Positions 55,289 through 63,920 of a stretch of 64,000 nucleotides of DNA are shown piece by piece. The translations under genes and the position numbers were made by a program. The first letter of the stretch is position 1, and each line of letters opens with the position of its first letter. The stretch spans positions 46,207 to 110,206 of the forward strand of contig NZ_FUZE01000014.1 of NCBI RefSeq assembly GCF_900168205.1. Direction: 5' to 3'. The stretch comes from Chryseobacterium balustinum. Its GTDB lineage: Bacteria; Bacteroidota; Bacteroidia; Flavobacteriales; Weeksellaceae. The notes beneath the pieces are model-generated. The model saw only the letters and a program-made list of their open reading frames with translations. It was not told the DNA's origin and searched no databases.

Positions 55289-56951
55289 TAATAAAAGAAA
55301 AGATAATATGCTGAATCTTTTTTTAGAACTTCTAAAGTTAGTGAAACCACTTACAGGCTATATGTGTTTGGCGGTAAGCGCTGGTGTTATTGGTTTTTTA
55401 ATGGCTATTTTCATTCCAATTTTCGGAACATATGCCATGGCAGATATTTTGGGGTTTAAAGTTCCTTTATCATTCAATGTTCTCATCATTTTATGTTTTA
55501 CGTTTGCCGCTTTGAGAGGATTTCTGCGTTACGGAGAGCAACTATGCAATCATTTTATTGCATTTACCGTACTTGCCCTATTGCGTGATAAAATTTTTTC
55601 TGCCTTGCGTCGGCTCGCACCTGCAAAATTAGAAAACAGAGATAAAGGATCACTTATTTCGATGGTTACAGCAGATGTTGAGATTATGGAGGTTTTCTAT
55701 GCACATACGGTATCACCTATGATAATTGGCGGAATAGTATCTATTGTAATGGTATTGTTCATTGGATCATTTCACTGGATATTTGGTATAATTGCATTAT
55801 TGACCTATCTATTCGTAGGTGTATTTTTACCTTTATATATTTCAAAAGCGGGAAGGAAAAGCGGCATAAGGCAACGTGAAAGTTTTTCTAAACTCAACGA
55901 TTATATGTATGAAACTTTAAAAGGAATTAGTGAGATTTTTCAGTTTGGTGTTGAAAAACAAAGAGTTGATACCATTTCTAAAATTGGAACCGACTTAAAG
56001 AATAATCAGCGGAAACTGAAAAAATATGGCTTTCAAACAAGTTTATTGAATGGTTTTGCAATGGTTTTTTTTCCTGCTTTTATTCTTATTTTCGGGGGGA
56101 AGCTATATCAAACAGGTCAGATAGATTTCCCATCGATGATTATTCCCGTGATTGCGCTTTTATCATCATTTGGTCCTGTTTTAGCGCTTTCGAATGTCGC
56201 TAATACTTTACTACTGGTTTCTGCTTCCGGAAAAAGAATCATCGATTTAATTAATGAACAGCCTGAAGTAAATGAAATAACAAACGGTTCTAATATTATT
56301 TTTAATAAACTTGAATGTGATAATATCAGTTTTTCTTATCAAAAAGAAAATATTTTGAACGGTTTATCTTTAAATTTAGAACAAAATAAAATTCTCTCCA
56401 TCAATGGTAAAAGTGGTTCCGGAAAATCTACCTTACTGAAACTTATGATGCGTTTTTGGGAAACAGATAGTGGAACAATAAAAATATCAGACGAAAATAT
56501 AAACCATATTAATACATCATCTTTAAGGATTAATCAATCATACCTTATTCAAAATCCTATTTTGCTAGACGATACCATTGCTGAGAATATTCGTATTGGT
56601 AACTATAATGCAGATTTGGAGGATATTAAAAATGCCGCAAAAAAAGCGAGTATAGATGAGTTTATAAATAAGCTCGAAAATGGTTACGATACTAGAGTGG
56701 GAGAGTTGGGAGACCGTCTGTCTGCAGGAGAAAAACAAAGAATAAGTTTAGCAAGATTATTCTTGCATGATGCACCGCTTTTACTTTTAGATGAACCTAC
56801 AAGCAATATAGATAGTCTTAATGAAGGCATTATTTTAAAATCACTTAAAGAGGCTTCAGTAGATAAAACTATAATTTTAGTAACGCATAGAACTTCAACA
56901 AAGGGAATTGCTGAAGAGTATTTAAATATGTCAGAGATTCGCAAATCATAA
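55278..56951 (+). CDS. cydC: CydC-like ABC exporter subunit
   Basis: A 557-residue half-transporter with six TM helices, Walker A GKSGSGKST, signature LSAGEKQRISLARLF and Walker B LLLLDEPTSNID. It pairs with the preceding gene. An alternative start is ATG 55308 (MLNLFLELL). No cydAB is in the window. Confidence 0.82.
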   Translation: MQNSNKRKDNMLNLFLELLKLVKPLTGYMCLAVSAGVIGFLMAIFIPIFGTYAMADILGFKVPLSFNVLIILCFTFAALRGFLRYGEQLCNHFIAFTVLALLRDKIFSALRRLAPAKLENRDKGSLISMVTADVEIMEVFYAHTVSPMIIGGIVSIVMVLFIGSFHWIFGIIALLTYLFVGVFLPLYISKAGRKSGIRQRESFSKLNDYMYETLKGISEIFQFGVEKQRVDTISKIGTDLKNNQRKLKKYGFQTSLLNGFAMVFFPAFILIFGGKLYQTGQIDFPSMIIPVIALLSSFGPVLALSNVANTLLLVSASGKRIIDLINEQPEVNEITNGSNIIFNKLECDNISFSYQKENILNGLSLNLEQNKILSINGKSGSGKSTLLKLMMRFWETDSGTIKISDENINHINTSSLRINQSYLIQNPILLDDTIAENIRIGNYNADLEDIKNAAKKASIDEFINKLENGYDTRVGELGDRLSAGEKQRISLARLFLHDAPLLLLDEPTSNIDSLNEGIILKSLKEASVDKTIILVTHRTSTKGIAEEYLNMSEIRKS

Positions 56952-56965
56952 GTCAACAAAAAAAA

Positions 56966-56999
56966 GAGGCTGCCTCACTTTTGAGACAGCCTTTTTTTT
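56966..56999. terminator. Bidirectional terminator between cydC and porin
   Basis: An 11-bp stem (56967-56977 with 56982-56992, one G-T pair) with a 4-nt loop has A-rich flank on the left and T8 on the right. It serves both converging operons. Confidence 0.9.
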
Positions 57000-57020
57000 A
57001 TATAAATGTCTTTCTAAATA

Positions 57021-58307
57021 TTATTTCAATCTAAAATTGGGCATAATTTTCAAACCCACCCACGTCCATGTCTGTACATTTTTAAGGTCTGAGACATTCT
57101 TAAGGAATTTCATGCTTTCCCCTGAAAACATGAAAGAATGACCCACATTTGCTGTAATCATTTTTCCGACTTTATGGGTGAAAACAAAGTCTAGCTCTGT
57201 TCCTAAATAGGTGGATATTTTTTGACCAAAATCAGAATAACCCATTTTTCCATTAGAGGTAAAAGCATGTAAATTAGCTTGTAACAATGAATTTTGACTG
57301 AATTTTAAATTTGATTTTAAATAATAATCATTCAGTCCAAAACTGTTAAAATGGCTTGTTCCAAAATAAAAGTAATCCATAAATCCGTTATAAAAATGAT
57401 TGGTGCCGTATAACGGACTGAAGGATTTATTTTTGCTGGATTCGGTATCGTAATTCTTCCCTGAAAGCCATTCTGTTCCCAAAACAAAGTTGAATTTTGG
57501 ATGAAGAGTAAAGTCAATATTCCCAGAAAACTGATAAGCATTTTTACTCTGCGCAAGTGTATTTTTTCCGGTTTGATAATATGCTGAACCAAAGAAGCCG
57601 ATATTTTCCAAGTATTTTTTTGTATTAATTCCTATTGTAAGCATATCGTAATGGGTTCCGGATGGATTCTGTAATATATTATTCATAGCGATCGCAGAGA
57701 ATTCAAAATTTTTCTTTCCGATATATTGATAATGAATGATCTGCAAAGACTTTGTTATTTCTCCCGCTTCCGAAATAGTATAAATTTCTTTATCGGGAAA
57801 ATCATTTAGATCATTGTCGTCATTATTATAAGTTACTACAGTTTCTAATTTTGAATTTAGGCTTAATTTATAAATACCCTTTAATGCATCAAAACTTCGT
57901 CCCTGCATCATCCAGTCGAGTGTTCCAATAAGTCTTTCATTATCGTAAGAAAGAATTTGGCGACCTAACTTTAATGAGAATTTCTCTGAAACCTGATATT
58001 TTGCCCATGCTTCATTTAGAATGAAATTTTGATTTTTGCTTGCGTTTGACGAAGTCTCACCCCAAGTGCGGGTATCTTGCGCAGAGATATAAAGTTCCAA
58101 ATTTTTATAATAATAATCTATGCCAAAACGTGCCCTGGAAGCAATCGTTGTTTCAGGTGATTTTCCTTTTGGCATTATTGTTCTTGCTCCGTTATCCAGT
58201 TCGGCTCTCGTTCGGAAATCTATATTCATTTTTAGGCTATCAACCTGAGCATTGACATTTCCTAAAATAAAAAAAATAGAAACAAAGGTTATTGATTTTT
58301 GTACCAT
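57021..58307 (-). CDS. Outer membrane porin, alginate-export-like
   Basis: A 428-residue protein with a signal peptide (ILGNVNAQ) and a beta-barrel sequence (FRTRAELDNGAR, KLGRQILSYDNERLIGT, DALKGIYKL) of the alginate export family. In an operon with two NarK genes and a cytochrome it is more likely a nitrate or nitrite porin than an alginate exporter; this is inferred from context. Confidence 0.8.
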   Translation of the reverse strand: MVQKSITFVSIFFILGNVNAQVDSLKMNIDFRTRAELDNGARTIMPKGKSPETTIASRARFGIDYYYKNLELYISAQDTRTWGETSSNASKNQNFILNEAWAKYQVSEKFSLKLGRQILSYDNERLIGTLDWMMQGRSFDALKGIYKLSLNSKLETVVTYNNDDNDLNDFPDKEIYTISEAGEITKSLQIIHYQYIGKKNFEFSAIAMNNILQNPSGTHYDMLTIGINTKKYLENIGFFGSAYYQTGKNTLAQSKNAYQFSGNIDFTLHPKFNFVLGTEWLSGKNYDTESSKNKSFSPLYGTNHFYNGFMDYFYFGTSHFNSFGLNDYYLKSNLKFSQNSLLQANLHAFTSNGKMGYSDFGQKISTYLGTELDFVFTHKVGKMITANVGHSFMFSGESMKFLKNVSDLKNVQTWTWVGLKIMPNFRLK

Positions 58308-58313
58308 ATCAAA

Positions 58314-58778
58314 TTATTTTTCAACAGAAATTTTATAAGTTTTATGACATGCAACACAATTGTTCAACAGTTGATTGAGTTTCTCTTGAGTTTGCTGACG
58401 GTCATAATTTTTTTTTGCTATTTTCGATATCGCATCAAAAAGCTCATGGGTCTGAAATCCCATTTGTTTAAATTCATACGGTAGAGATCTAACCAATCCT
58501 TGAGGAACAACATCTACTTTGCAGGTTCCTGATTGCTGACCGACTTTTGTAATTATTTCGGGATTGTTTTTGGCAATTCCTTCGTTGATTTTCTGAACAC
58601 TTTCCAAAAAGCCACGCATTTCTGTCATCACAAACTCACGGTTTTCTCCAGTCATCTTTATTTCGGATCTTCCGTCTTTTGCTAAAATTACTTTCTCACC
58701 CTCGTAAAAGAATTTATAGATCAAACCTATATTTAGGAATATTGAAAGCAAGAGTAGAATAATCGTTATTTTTTTCAT
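58314..58778 (-). CDS. Membrane-anchored cytochrome c'-like protein
   Basis: From ATG 58778 the protein has 154 residues with one N-terminal TM anchor, a helical middle and a C-terminal haem site, NNCVACHKTYK. The C-terminal CxxCH is the hallmark of cytochrome c'. These bind NO and can protect against it. It lies between narK and the porin gene, so it is in the nitrate transport operon. A second Cys (GTCKVD) is present. Confidence 0.75.
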   Translation of the reverse strand: MKKITIILLLLSIFLNIGLIYKFFYEGEKVILAKDGRSEIKMTGENREFVMTEMRGFLESVQKINEGIAKNNPEIITKVGQQSGTCKVDVVPQGLVRSLPYEFKQMGFQTHELFDAISKIAKKNYDRQQTQEKLNQLLNNCVACHKTYKISVEK

Positions 58779-58810
58779 TACTTTTTTATTAAACAAATTA
58801 GTAGCAGAAC

Positions 58811-60142
58811 TTAGCAAGGTCTTTCACAGCCTTTTCTCGTGTAGAAATACCAATTCACACCAGTAGCCATTACGCATCCGAAAACTAAAAACCAGAAAAA
58901 TAATCGCGCATCTCCGGAAATTGCTCGGGATTGAGTAATCAAAACATTAAACACGAATGGTCCAAACGCCGCAATTGCTGATGTGAAACCAATTACACCT
59001 GCCGCTTTTCTTGGTGATTTGGCAAAGATGGTAGGAAATTGTTTGAAGGTGGCCGCATTTCCAACACCGGTAAAGAAGAAAATGGCTAAAACAATCAGTA
59101 AAAATCCTTGAAATTGATCCGGTGAAGTAGGAGTTAAATAGCCACCAAGAATTAATCTTGTAAGTAAGATTATTAAAGAAATTCCTGTAATATGAGTGAG
59201 AAGAGCACCTCCAATTTTATCGGCAACTTTTCCGAAAATTATTCTTGATGCTGAGCCAATAAGCGGACCGTAAAAAGCATATTGCAAAGGGTCCAAATTT
59301 TTATCTAAGGGAAGATATAGATTTTTTATCATTAACGGAAAAGCTGCTGAAAAGCCTGCAAAAATACCAAACGTCATAATATAGGTCATCGTACAGTACA
59401 AAGTATGTCTGTCTTTGAAAATATCTAATTGTTCTTTAAATGAAGCTTTTACAGGAATACTTTTTAGAGAAAACCATGCCCAGATACCGATTATCAATAA
59501 TGGAATAACATAAATGAATGCAATATTCTCCAGATAAATGGTTTTTCCGGTCTCGGCGATTATTTGTCCACCACCTAAAAATGAAAAGATTGTTAAACTC
59601 ATAATCAATGGAGAAAGAAGCTGCACCAAACTTACTCCGAAGTTTCCTACGCCAGCTTGGATTCCGAGTGCAGTTCCCGCTGATTTTTTAGGAAAAAAAA
59701 GGGATGTTGAAGGCATAAATGAAGAGAAATCTCCACCTCCAATTCCGAGTAGAAATCCGATAATCATAAAATAGGTGAAAGAAGTTTGAGGATTCATCAC
59801 TGCAAAACCAAGCATTAGTAAGGGAATGATTTTAATTAATGAACTGATGGAAATGATTTTCCTCGTTCCATAAATCGGAATTAAAAAAGTATTTACAATT
59901 CTCAGGAGTCCGCCTGCAAGACCGGGCATTGCTGCCATCCAGAAAAGTTGGTCATCGGTAAATTTGAATCCGATATGGGGAAGTTTGATGACGACAACGC
60001 TGTAAAGAAACCATGTAGCAAAAGAAAAAGTAAGTGCAGCCGTCGTTATTGTCAGTGTTTTCCAGGCAATTTTTTTTCCTTTCTTGTTCCAAAATTCTTC
60101 GTTTGATGGGTCGTAGTCGGTTAACCAATGTGAATTGTTCAT
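58811..60142 (-). CDS. narK: NarK-family nitrate/nitrite transporter
   Basis: A 443-residue MFS protein with 12 TM helices. Nitrate/nitrite porter features include GIGGGDFSSFMPSTSLFFPKK and GVGNFGVSLVQ. A second NarK gene is 27 bp upstream. One is likely a nitrate/H+ symporter and the other a nitrate/nitrite antiporter; the sequence alone does not settle which. Confidence 0.9.
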   Translation of the reverse strand: MNNSHWLTDYDPSNEEFWNKKGKKIAWKTLTITTAALTFSFATWFLYSVVVIKLPHIGFKFTDDQLFWMAAMPGLAGGLLRIVNTFLIPIYGTRKIISISSLIKIIPLLMLGFAVMNPQTSFTYFMIIGFLLGIGGGDFSSFMPSTSLFFPKKSAGTALGIQAGVGNFGVSLVQLLSPLIMSLTIFSFLGGGQIIAETGKTIYLENIAFIYVIPLLIIGIWAWFSLKSIPVKASFKEQLDIFKDRHTLYCTMTYIMTFGIFAGFSAAFPLMIKNLYLPLDKNLDPLQYAFYGPLIGSASRIIFGKVADKIGGALLTHITGISLIILLTRLILGGYLTPTSPDQFQGFLLIVLAIFFFTGVGNAATFKQFPTIFAKSPRKAAGVIGFTSAIAAFGPFVFNVLITQSRAISGDARLFFWFLVFGCVMATGVNWYFYTRKGCERPC

Positions 60143-60169
60143 ATTTTTAATTGTTTATTCTTTTAAAGT

Positions 60170-61657
60170 TTAGTCTTTGTTGTTGTTCTCATGCTCAATT
60201 TTATCTTTGAGATGAGGAGCTTCGTTGTGCATCATTTTTTTAATAATAGTATTCATCCAAAACAGAGAAATAGCGGAAACAATGAAGACGAAAATCCATG
60301 AACTCGTCCATAATCCTGAGAAATCGAGCAGATATCCAAATAATATAGGACCTATGAAACCGCCAAGCCCACCTATTAAACCTACCATTCCGCCAACTAC
60401 TCCCACTTCATTCGGGAAATATTCAGGGATGTGTTTATAAACTGCGGCTTTTCCAATTCCCCACATAATCCCTATGAGAATGACAAGAATTGAGAAAACC
60501 CAAATATGTGCTTCAAATTTGATTAAGGTAACACCTTGAGCTAAAAGTTGCTTTTTCTGAACCTGCTCGTTTTGTTTTACTAATACTTCCTGCCACGAAA
60601 AAGATTCAGGTAACACCGAGGTCTGTTGTGGAATTTCGGGTTTTGAATTAATTTCAAATTTACCTGTATTAAGGATAATTTTTTCTTTTTCTATTGCTGT
60701 AACTATTCCGGCTTTCTTAGCAGTGATGCCTTTTCCCGGCGTTAATATTTCCATTTTTGGAAGCATGAGTAATCCGCTTAATACTAAAGATGAATATAAA
60801 ACCCAGTACATTACTTTTCTCGCCCCGAATTTATCAGACAAATAGCCACCAAACGCTCTGATAACACCACTTGGCAAACTAAAAGCTGAGGCTAAAAGTC
60901 CACCCAAAACCAATGATGTTTTGTAAACGCTCACATAATATGGCATTAACCATTGAGAAAAGGCGACAAACAGACCAAAGACAAGGAAATAATACAGTCC
61001 AAATCTCCAAACTCTAACCTTAGAAAGTGGAGCAAGAAGTTCTCGGATAGATTTATTTTGAATAGCTGCTTTTTTATTCTGTACAAAAAATAAAAAAATC
61101 AAACCAATGATAACCAAAGTGATTCCGTAGATGATTGGGAGTAATCTCCATCCATTTTCTGGGTTGTTTTCTGAAAAATAATTAAGTAGAGTTGGTGCGA
61201 AAAACGTGGTAAGTGCAGCTCCTGCATTACCCATTCCAAAAATTCCTAAAGCACGACCCTGCCATTCTTTAGGATACCAAGCTGATGTAAATGCGATTCC
61301 CACTGCAAAGCCAGTTCCCACCATTCCGAAAAGTGCGCTTAGCAGAAAATACATCCAATAGGAATCTACAAAGTAAAGTAGGAAAAGTGGAATGCTGCAC
61401 AAAAGAAGTAAGATGGAGAAAACAGGTTTTCCGCCATATTTATCTGTAAGAATTCCTAATGGCAATCTCATAATTGAGCCCGTGAGAATTGGTATACCTA
61501 AAAGCCAGCCTGTTTCTACTACAGACCAATTAAAAATATTATTATCTACTAAATAGGTAACTAAAACACCATTCAAAGTCCAGCAAGAAAAACAGATGGT
61601 AAATGCCAATGTATTTAGAAATAACATTTTGTGGGCGGAAGATAAATTTGTATCCAT
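60170..61657 (-). CDS. narK: NarK-family transporter with periplasmic insert
   Basis: A 495-residue MFS protein with nitrate signature GMGNAGAALTTFFAP and MVGLIGGLGGFIGP. About 85 residues (near 303-390) are inserted between TM9 and TM10, on the periplasmic side. The insert contains AGIVTAIEKEKIILN and VKQNEQVQKKQLLAQGV, which recall a barrel-sandwich or lipoyl-like fold. A -7 box TATCTTTG lies at 61700-61693, 36 nt before the start. Confidence 0.88.
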   Translation of the reverse strand: MDTNLSSAHKMLFLNTLAFTICFSCWTLNGVLVTYLVDNNIFNWSVVETGWLLGIPILTGSIMRLPLGILTDKYGGKPVFSILLLLCSIPLFLLYFVDSYWMYFLLSALFGMVGTGFAVGIAFTSAWYPKEWQGRALGIFGMGNAGAALTTFFAPTLLNYFSENNPENGWRLLPIIYGITLVIIGLIFLFFVQNKKAAIQNKSIRELLAPLSKVRVWRFGLYYFLVFGLFVAFSQWLMPYYVSVYKTSLVLGGLLASAFSLPSGVIRAFGGYLSDKFGARKVMYWVLYSSLVLSGLLMLPKMEILTPGKGITAKKAGIVTAIEKEKIILNTGKFEINSKPEIPQQTSVLPESFSWQEVLVKQNEQVQKKQLLAQGVTLIKFEAHIWVFSILVILIGIMWGIGKAAVYKHIPEYFPNEVGVVGGMVGLIGGLGGFIGPILFGYLLDFSGLWTSSWIFVFIVSAISLFWMNTIIKKMMHNEAPHLKDKIEHENNNKD

Positions 61658-61704
61658 TTTGTACCAGTTTAAAAGAAAAATTGATTCTGATACAAAGATA
61701 TTAT

Positions 61705-61728
61705 AAATAAGACATTTTTATCTTATTA
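61705..61728. promoter_or_regulatory. Palindromic operator between narK and the norCB-like genes
   Basis: AAATAAGAC-N6-ATCTTATTA. It faces two -7 boxes: TATTTTTG at 61742-61749 on the plus strand (13 nt away) and TATCTTTG at 61700-61693 on the minus strand (4 nt away). It can therefore control both directions. Confidence 0.7.
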
Positions 61729-61855
61729 TACTTTTTTTTTCTATTTTTGTGTCATAAATCATATTGCTCTTGCGATTCAGATAGAGCACTAAATTTTAAA
61801 TACTCATCGTACCATCCTTTGTAGATTTATATAATAGAATCATATTCAAATCATT

Positions 61856-62083
61856 ATGAAAAGTGTAACAGAAATTGAAATTATTCTCAATGTCAATGAC
61901 CAAGTAAAAAATGTAAACTCTTCTAGAGCTTTATTAAAAAAGAAGCATAATGAGTTTGACAATGTTTTAAAATTCGGGGCAAAATTAATCAGCTCAATCA
62001 CAAATAGAAATTGGCAATATCATGTATGTCATTTTTCTTATTTAGAAGGACGTATGACTGCTTTTGGTTCAAAAATTCAATAA
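61856..62083 (+). CDS. Small hypothetical protein preceding norC-like gene
   Basis: A 75-residue soluble protein (MKSVTEIEIILNVNDQVKN) without TM or signal. It ends 10 bp before the cytochrome c gene and sits after a shared promoter, which supports coding. I do not recognise the family; a small regulator or assembly factor for the NorCB-like pair is a guess. Confidence 0.5.
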   Translation: MKSVTEIEIILNVNDQVKNVNSSRALLKKKHNEFDNVLKFGAKLISSITNRNWQYHVCHFSYLEGRMTAFGSKIQ

Positions 62084-62093
62084 AAAGTACAGC

Positions 62094-62522
62094 ATGCATA
62101 AATATTACGTGAGTGTATTTTTTATTTTGGTAGTAATCTACGCATTGTATAGTAAAGAAATCTACACAGAAAAAACCAACTTTGGGTATATTAAATTGTC
62201 CTCTAATGCTTTAAAAGGAGAAAATCTGTGGCTGCAGAATAATTGCAACGCCTGTCATCAACTATACGGATTAGGCGGGTACATGGGGCCGGATTTAACA
62301 AACGTTTCTTCGCATCCCCAAAAAAGTGCAGAATACTTAAAAGTGATGATGATAAGTGGTGTGAAATCTATGCCCAAATTCAATTTTTCATCAGATGAGC
62401 AGGAGTATATTCTTCAATTCTTAAAAGAAGTTGACAGAACAGGCTATTACCCAAACAGAAATGCACAGATAAAATATACAGGTTGGGTTCAATATCAAAA
62501 AAAAGAAAATAATGAAAAATAG
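62094..62522 (+). CDS. norC: NorC-like membrane-anchored cytochrome c
   Basis: From ATG 62094 the protein has 142 residues: one TM anchor (about 5-20) and a cytochrome c domain with CNACHQLYGLGGYMGPDL, and a distal Met in KSMPKFNF. This matches NorC of cNOR. The TTG at 62064 is less likely. It overlaps the norB-like gene by 11 bases. Confidence 0.85.
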   Translation: MHKYYVSVFFILVVIYALYSKEIYTEKTNFGYIKLSSNALKGENLWLQNNCNACHQLYGLGGYMGPDLTNVSSHPQKSAEYLKVMMISGVKSMPKFNFSSDEQEYILQFLKEVDRTGYYPNRNAQIKYTGWVQYQKKENNEK

Positions 62523-63858
62523 CACATATCCATTATATTATATACTCGTTGGATTGTTGAGTCTTGCACTTTGCCTGTTGGTTGGGCTTTTATCGGGTGT
62601 TCAATATGTTATCCCAGATTTTATTAAAGAAAATCTTCCATTCACCGTTCTAAGGCCTCTGCATACACTTTTTGCATTGTCATGGATTTTTATGGCTGCA
62701 ATGGGCGGTATTTTTTGGTATATACAAAATGATAAAGTGAATCCTGTAATAATGAAATGGCAGTTTTGGATTTTCTTTATCACGGGAATATTGATTGTCA
62801 TAAGCTATCTTTTTAAGAAGTTTGAAGGAAAAGAATATCTGGAGTTTCCGCATTGGTTCTACATTCCCATACTGTTGGGCTGGCTTTTATTTGGACTCTA
62901 TTATTTCCGTGTGATGTGGCGAAATTTTTCTCAGTGGCCGGTCTATTATTGGATGTGGGGAACCGGAATTTTACTAATGATTTTTCATTTTACCGAGGCT
63001 CATCTTTGGATTTTACCCTATTTCAGAGAAAATTATATACAGAATTTAACAATGCAGTGGAAGTCGGGAGGCGCTTATGTAGGAGCCTGGAATATGTTGG
63101 TATACGGGTCATCCATGTATATAATGGAAAAAAGCAGCGAAAACGACTTTTACAGCCGTTCAAAAACCGCTTTTTTCTTTTTCTTTCTTGGGTTAATTAA
63201 TGTAATGTTTAACTGGGCACATCATGTGTATGCTGTTCCTAATCCTGGCTGGATAAGATATGCAGCTTATCTTGTAAGTATGACAGAATGGATAATACTT
63301 TTACGAATCATATATCTTTGGAAGAAAAACCTGTCGAACGAGAAGAAAATTTTTTATTCATCCTCCTATTCTTTCATGATACTTTCTGAGCTGTGGATTT
63401 TTATTAATCTTTTTCTTGCGATTCTTTTGTCGATACCGGCTTTAAATCTTTTCACCCATGGAACGCATATTACAGTTGCCCATTCTATGGGAACAATAAT
63501 AGGAATAAATACAACAATTTTGCTTTCATCAATATGCTTCATACTAGATAAGATCAAAGCAATATCAAACAATACCAAAAGATACATAGTAATAGGAACG
63601 AAGATTTTCAATTTGTCTTTTATCTGCTTTTTTATAACCTTATTGGTTATGGGAGTTGAACGCTCGAAATGGATTTATTTTTCAGAAAATATCCTGTTTA
63701 GTCAATTTTATGATGGCAATAAGCATTTACATATTTTATTTGGAATATTTGGATTGGGTTTATTGCTTGGTATGTACATAATAATTTATCAATTGATAAA
63801 GCTTATTATACATATTATTCTAAAAAAAGTAGCCCTAGATTATAATGAACTTGTTTAA
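62512..63858 (+). CDS. NorB-like protein with altered active site
   Basis: A 448-residue, 12-TM relative of cNOR subunit B. The haem ligands His51 and His324, the HH pair His237-His238, and Glu259 are kept. Three ungapped positions differ: the FeB His (207 in Pseudomonas NorB) is Gly186, the FeB Glu (211) is Val190, and the low-spin haem His (349) is Met326. The H207-to-H258 distance of 51 residues is identical to NorB and to the qNOR at 37484, so the alignment is firm. The protein is intact and paired with NorC. Whether it reduces NO, does something else, or is inactive is open. Confidence 0.8.
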   Translation: MKNSTYPLYYILVGLLSLALCLLVGLLSGVQYVIPDFIKENLPFTVLRPLHTLFALSWIFMAAMGGIFWYIQNDKVNPVIMKWQFWIFFITGILIVISYLFKKFEGKEYLEFPHWFYIPILLGWLLFGLYYFRVMWRNFSQWPVYYWMWGTGILLMIFHFTEAHLWILPYFRENYIQNLTMQWKSGGAYVGAWNMLVYGSSMYIMEKSSENDFYSRSKTAFFFFFLGLINVMFNWAHHVYAVPNPGWIRYAAYLVSMTEWIILLRIIYLWKKNLSNEKKIFYSSSYSFMILSELWIFINLFLAILLSIPALNLFTHGTHITVAHSMGTIIGINTTILLSSICFILDKIKAISNNTKRYIVIGTKIFNLSFICFFITLLVMGVERSKWIYFSENILFSQFYDGNKHLHILFGIFGLGLLLGMYIIIYQLIKLIIHIILKKVALDYNELV

Positions 63859-63920
63859 ACTTTTTCAGAAAAAGAGTTTCCAGAAAATTAGCAATTTAGA
63901 GTTGCAAAAAAAAGAACTAA

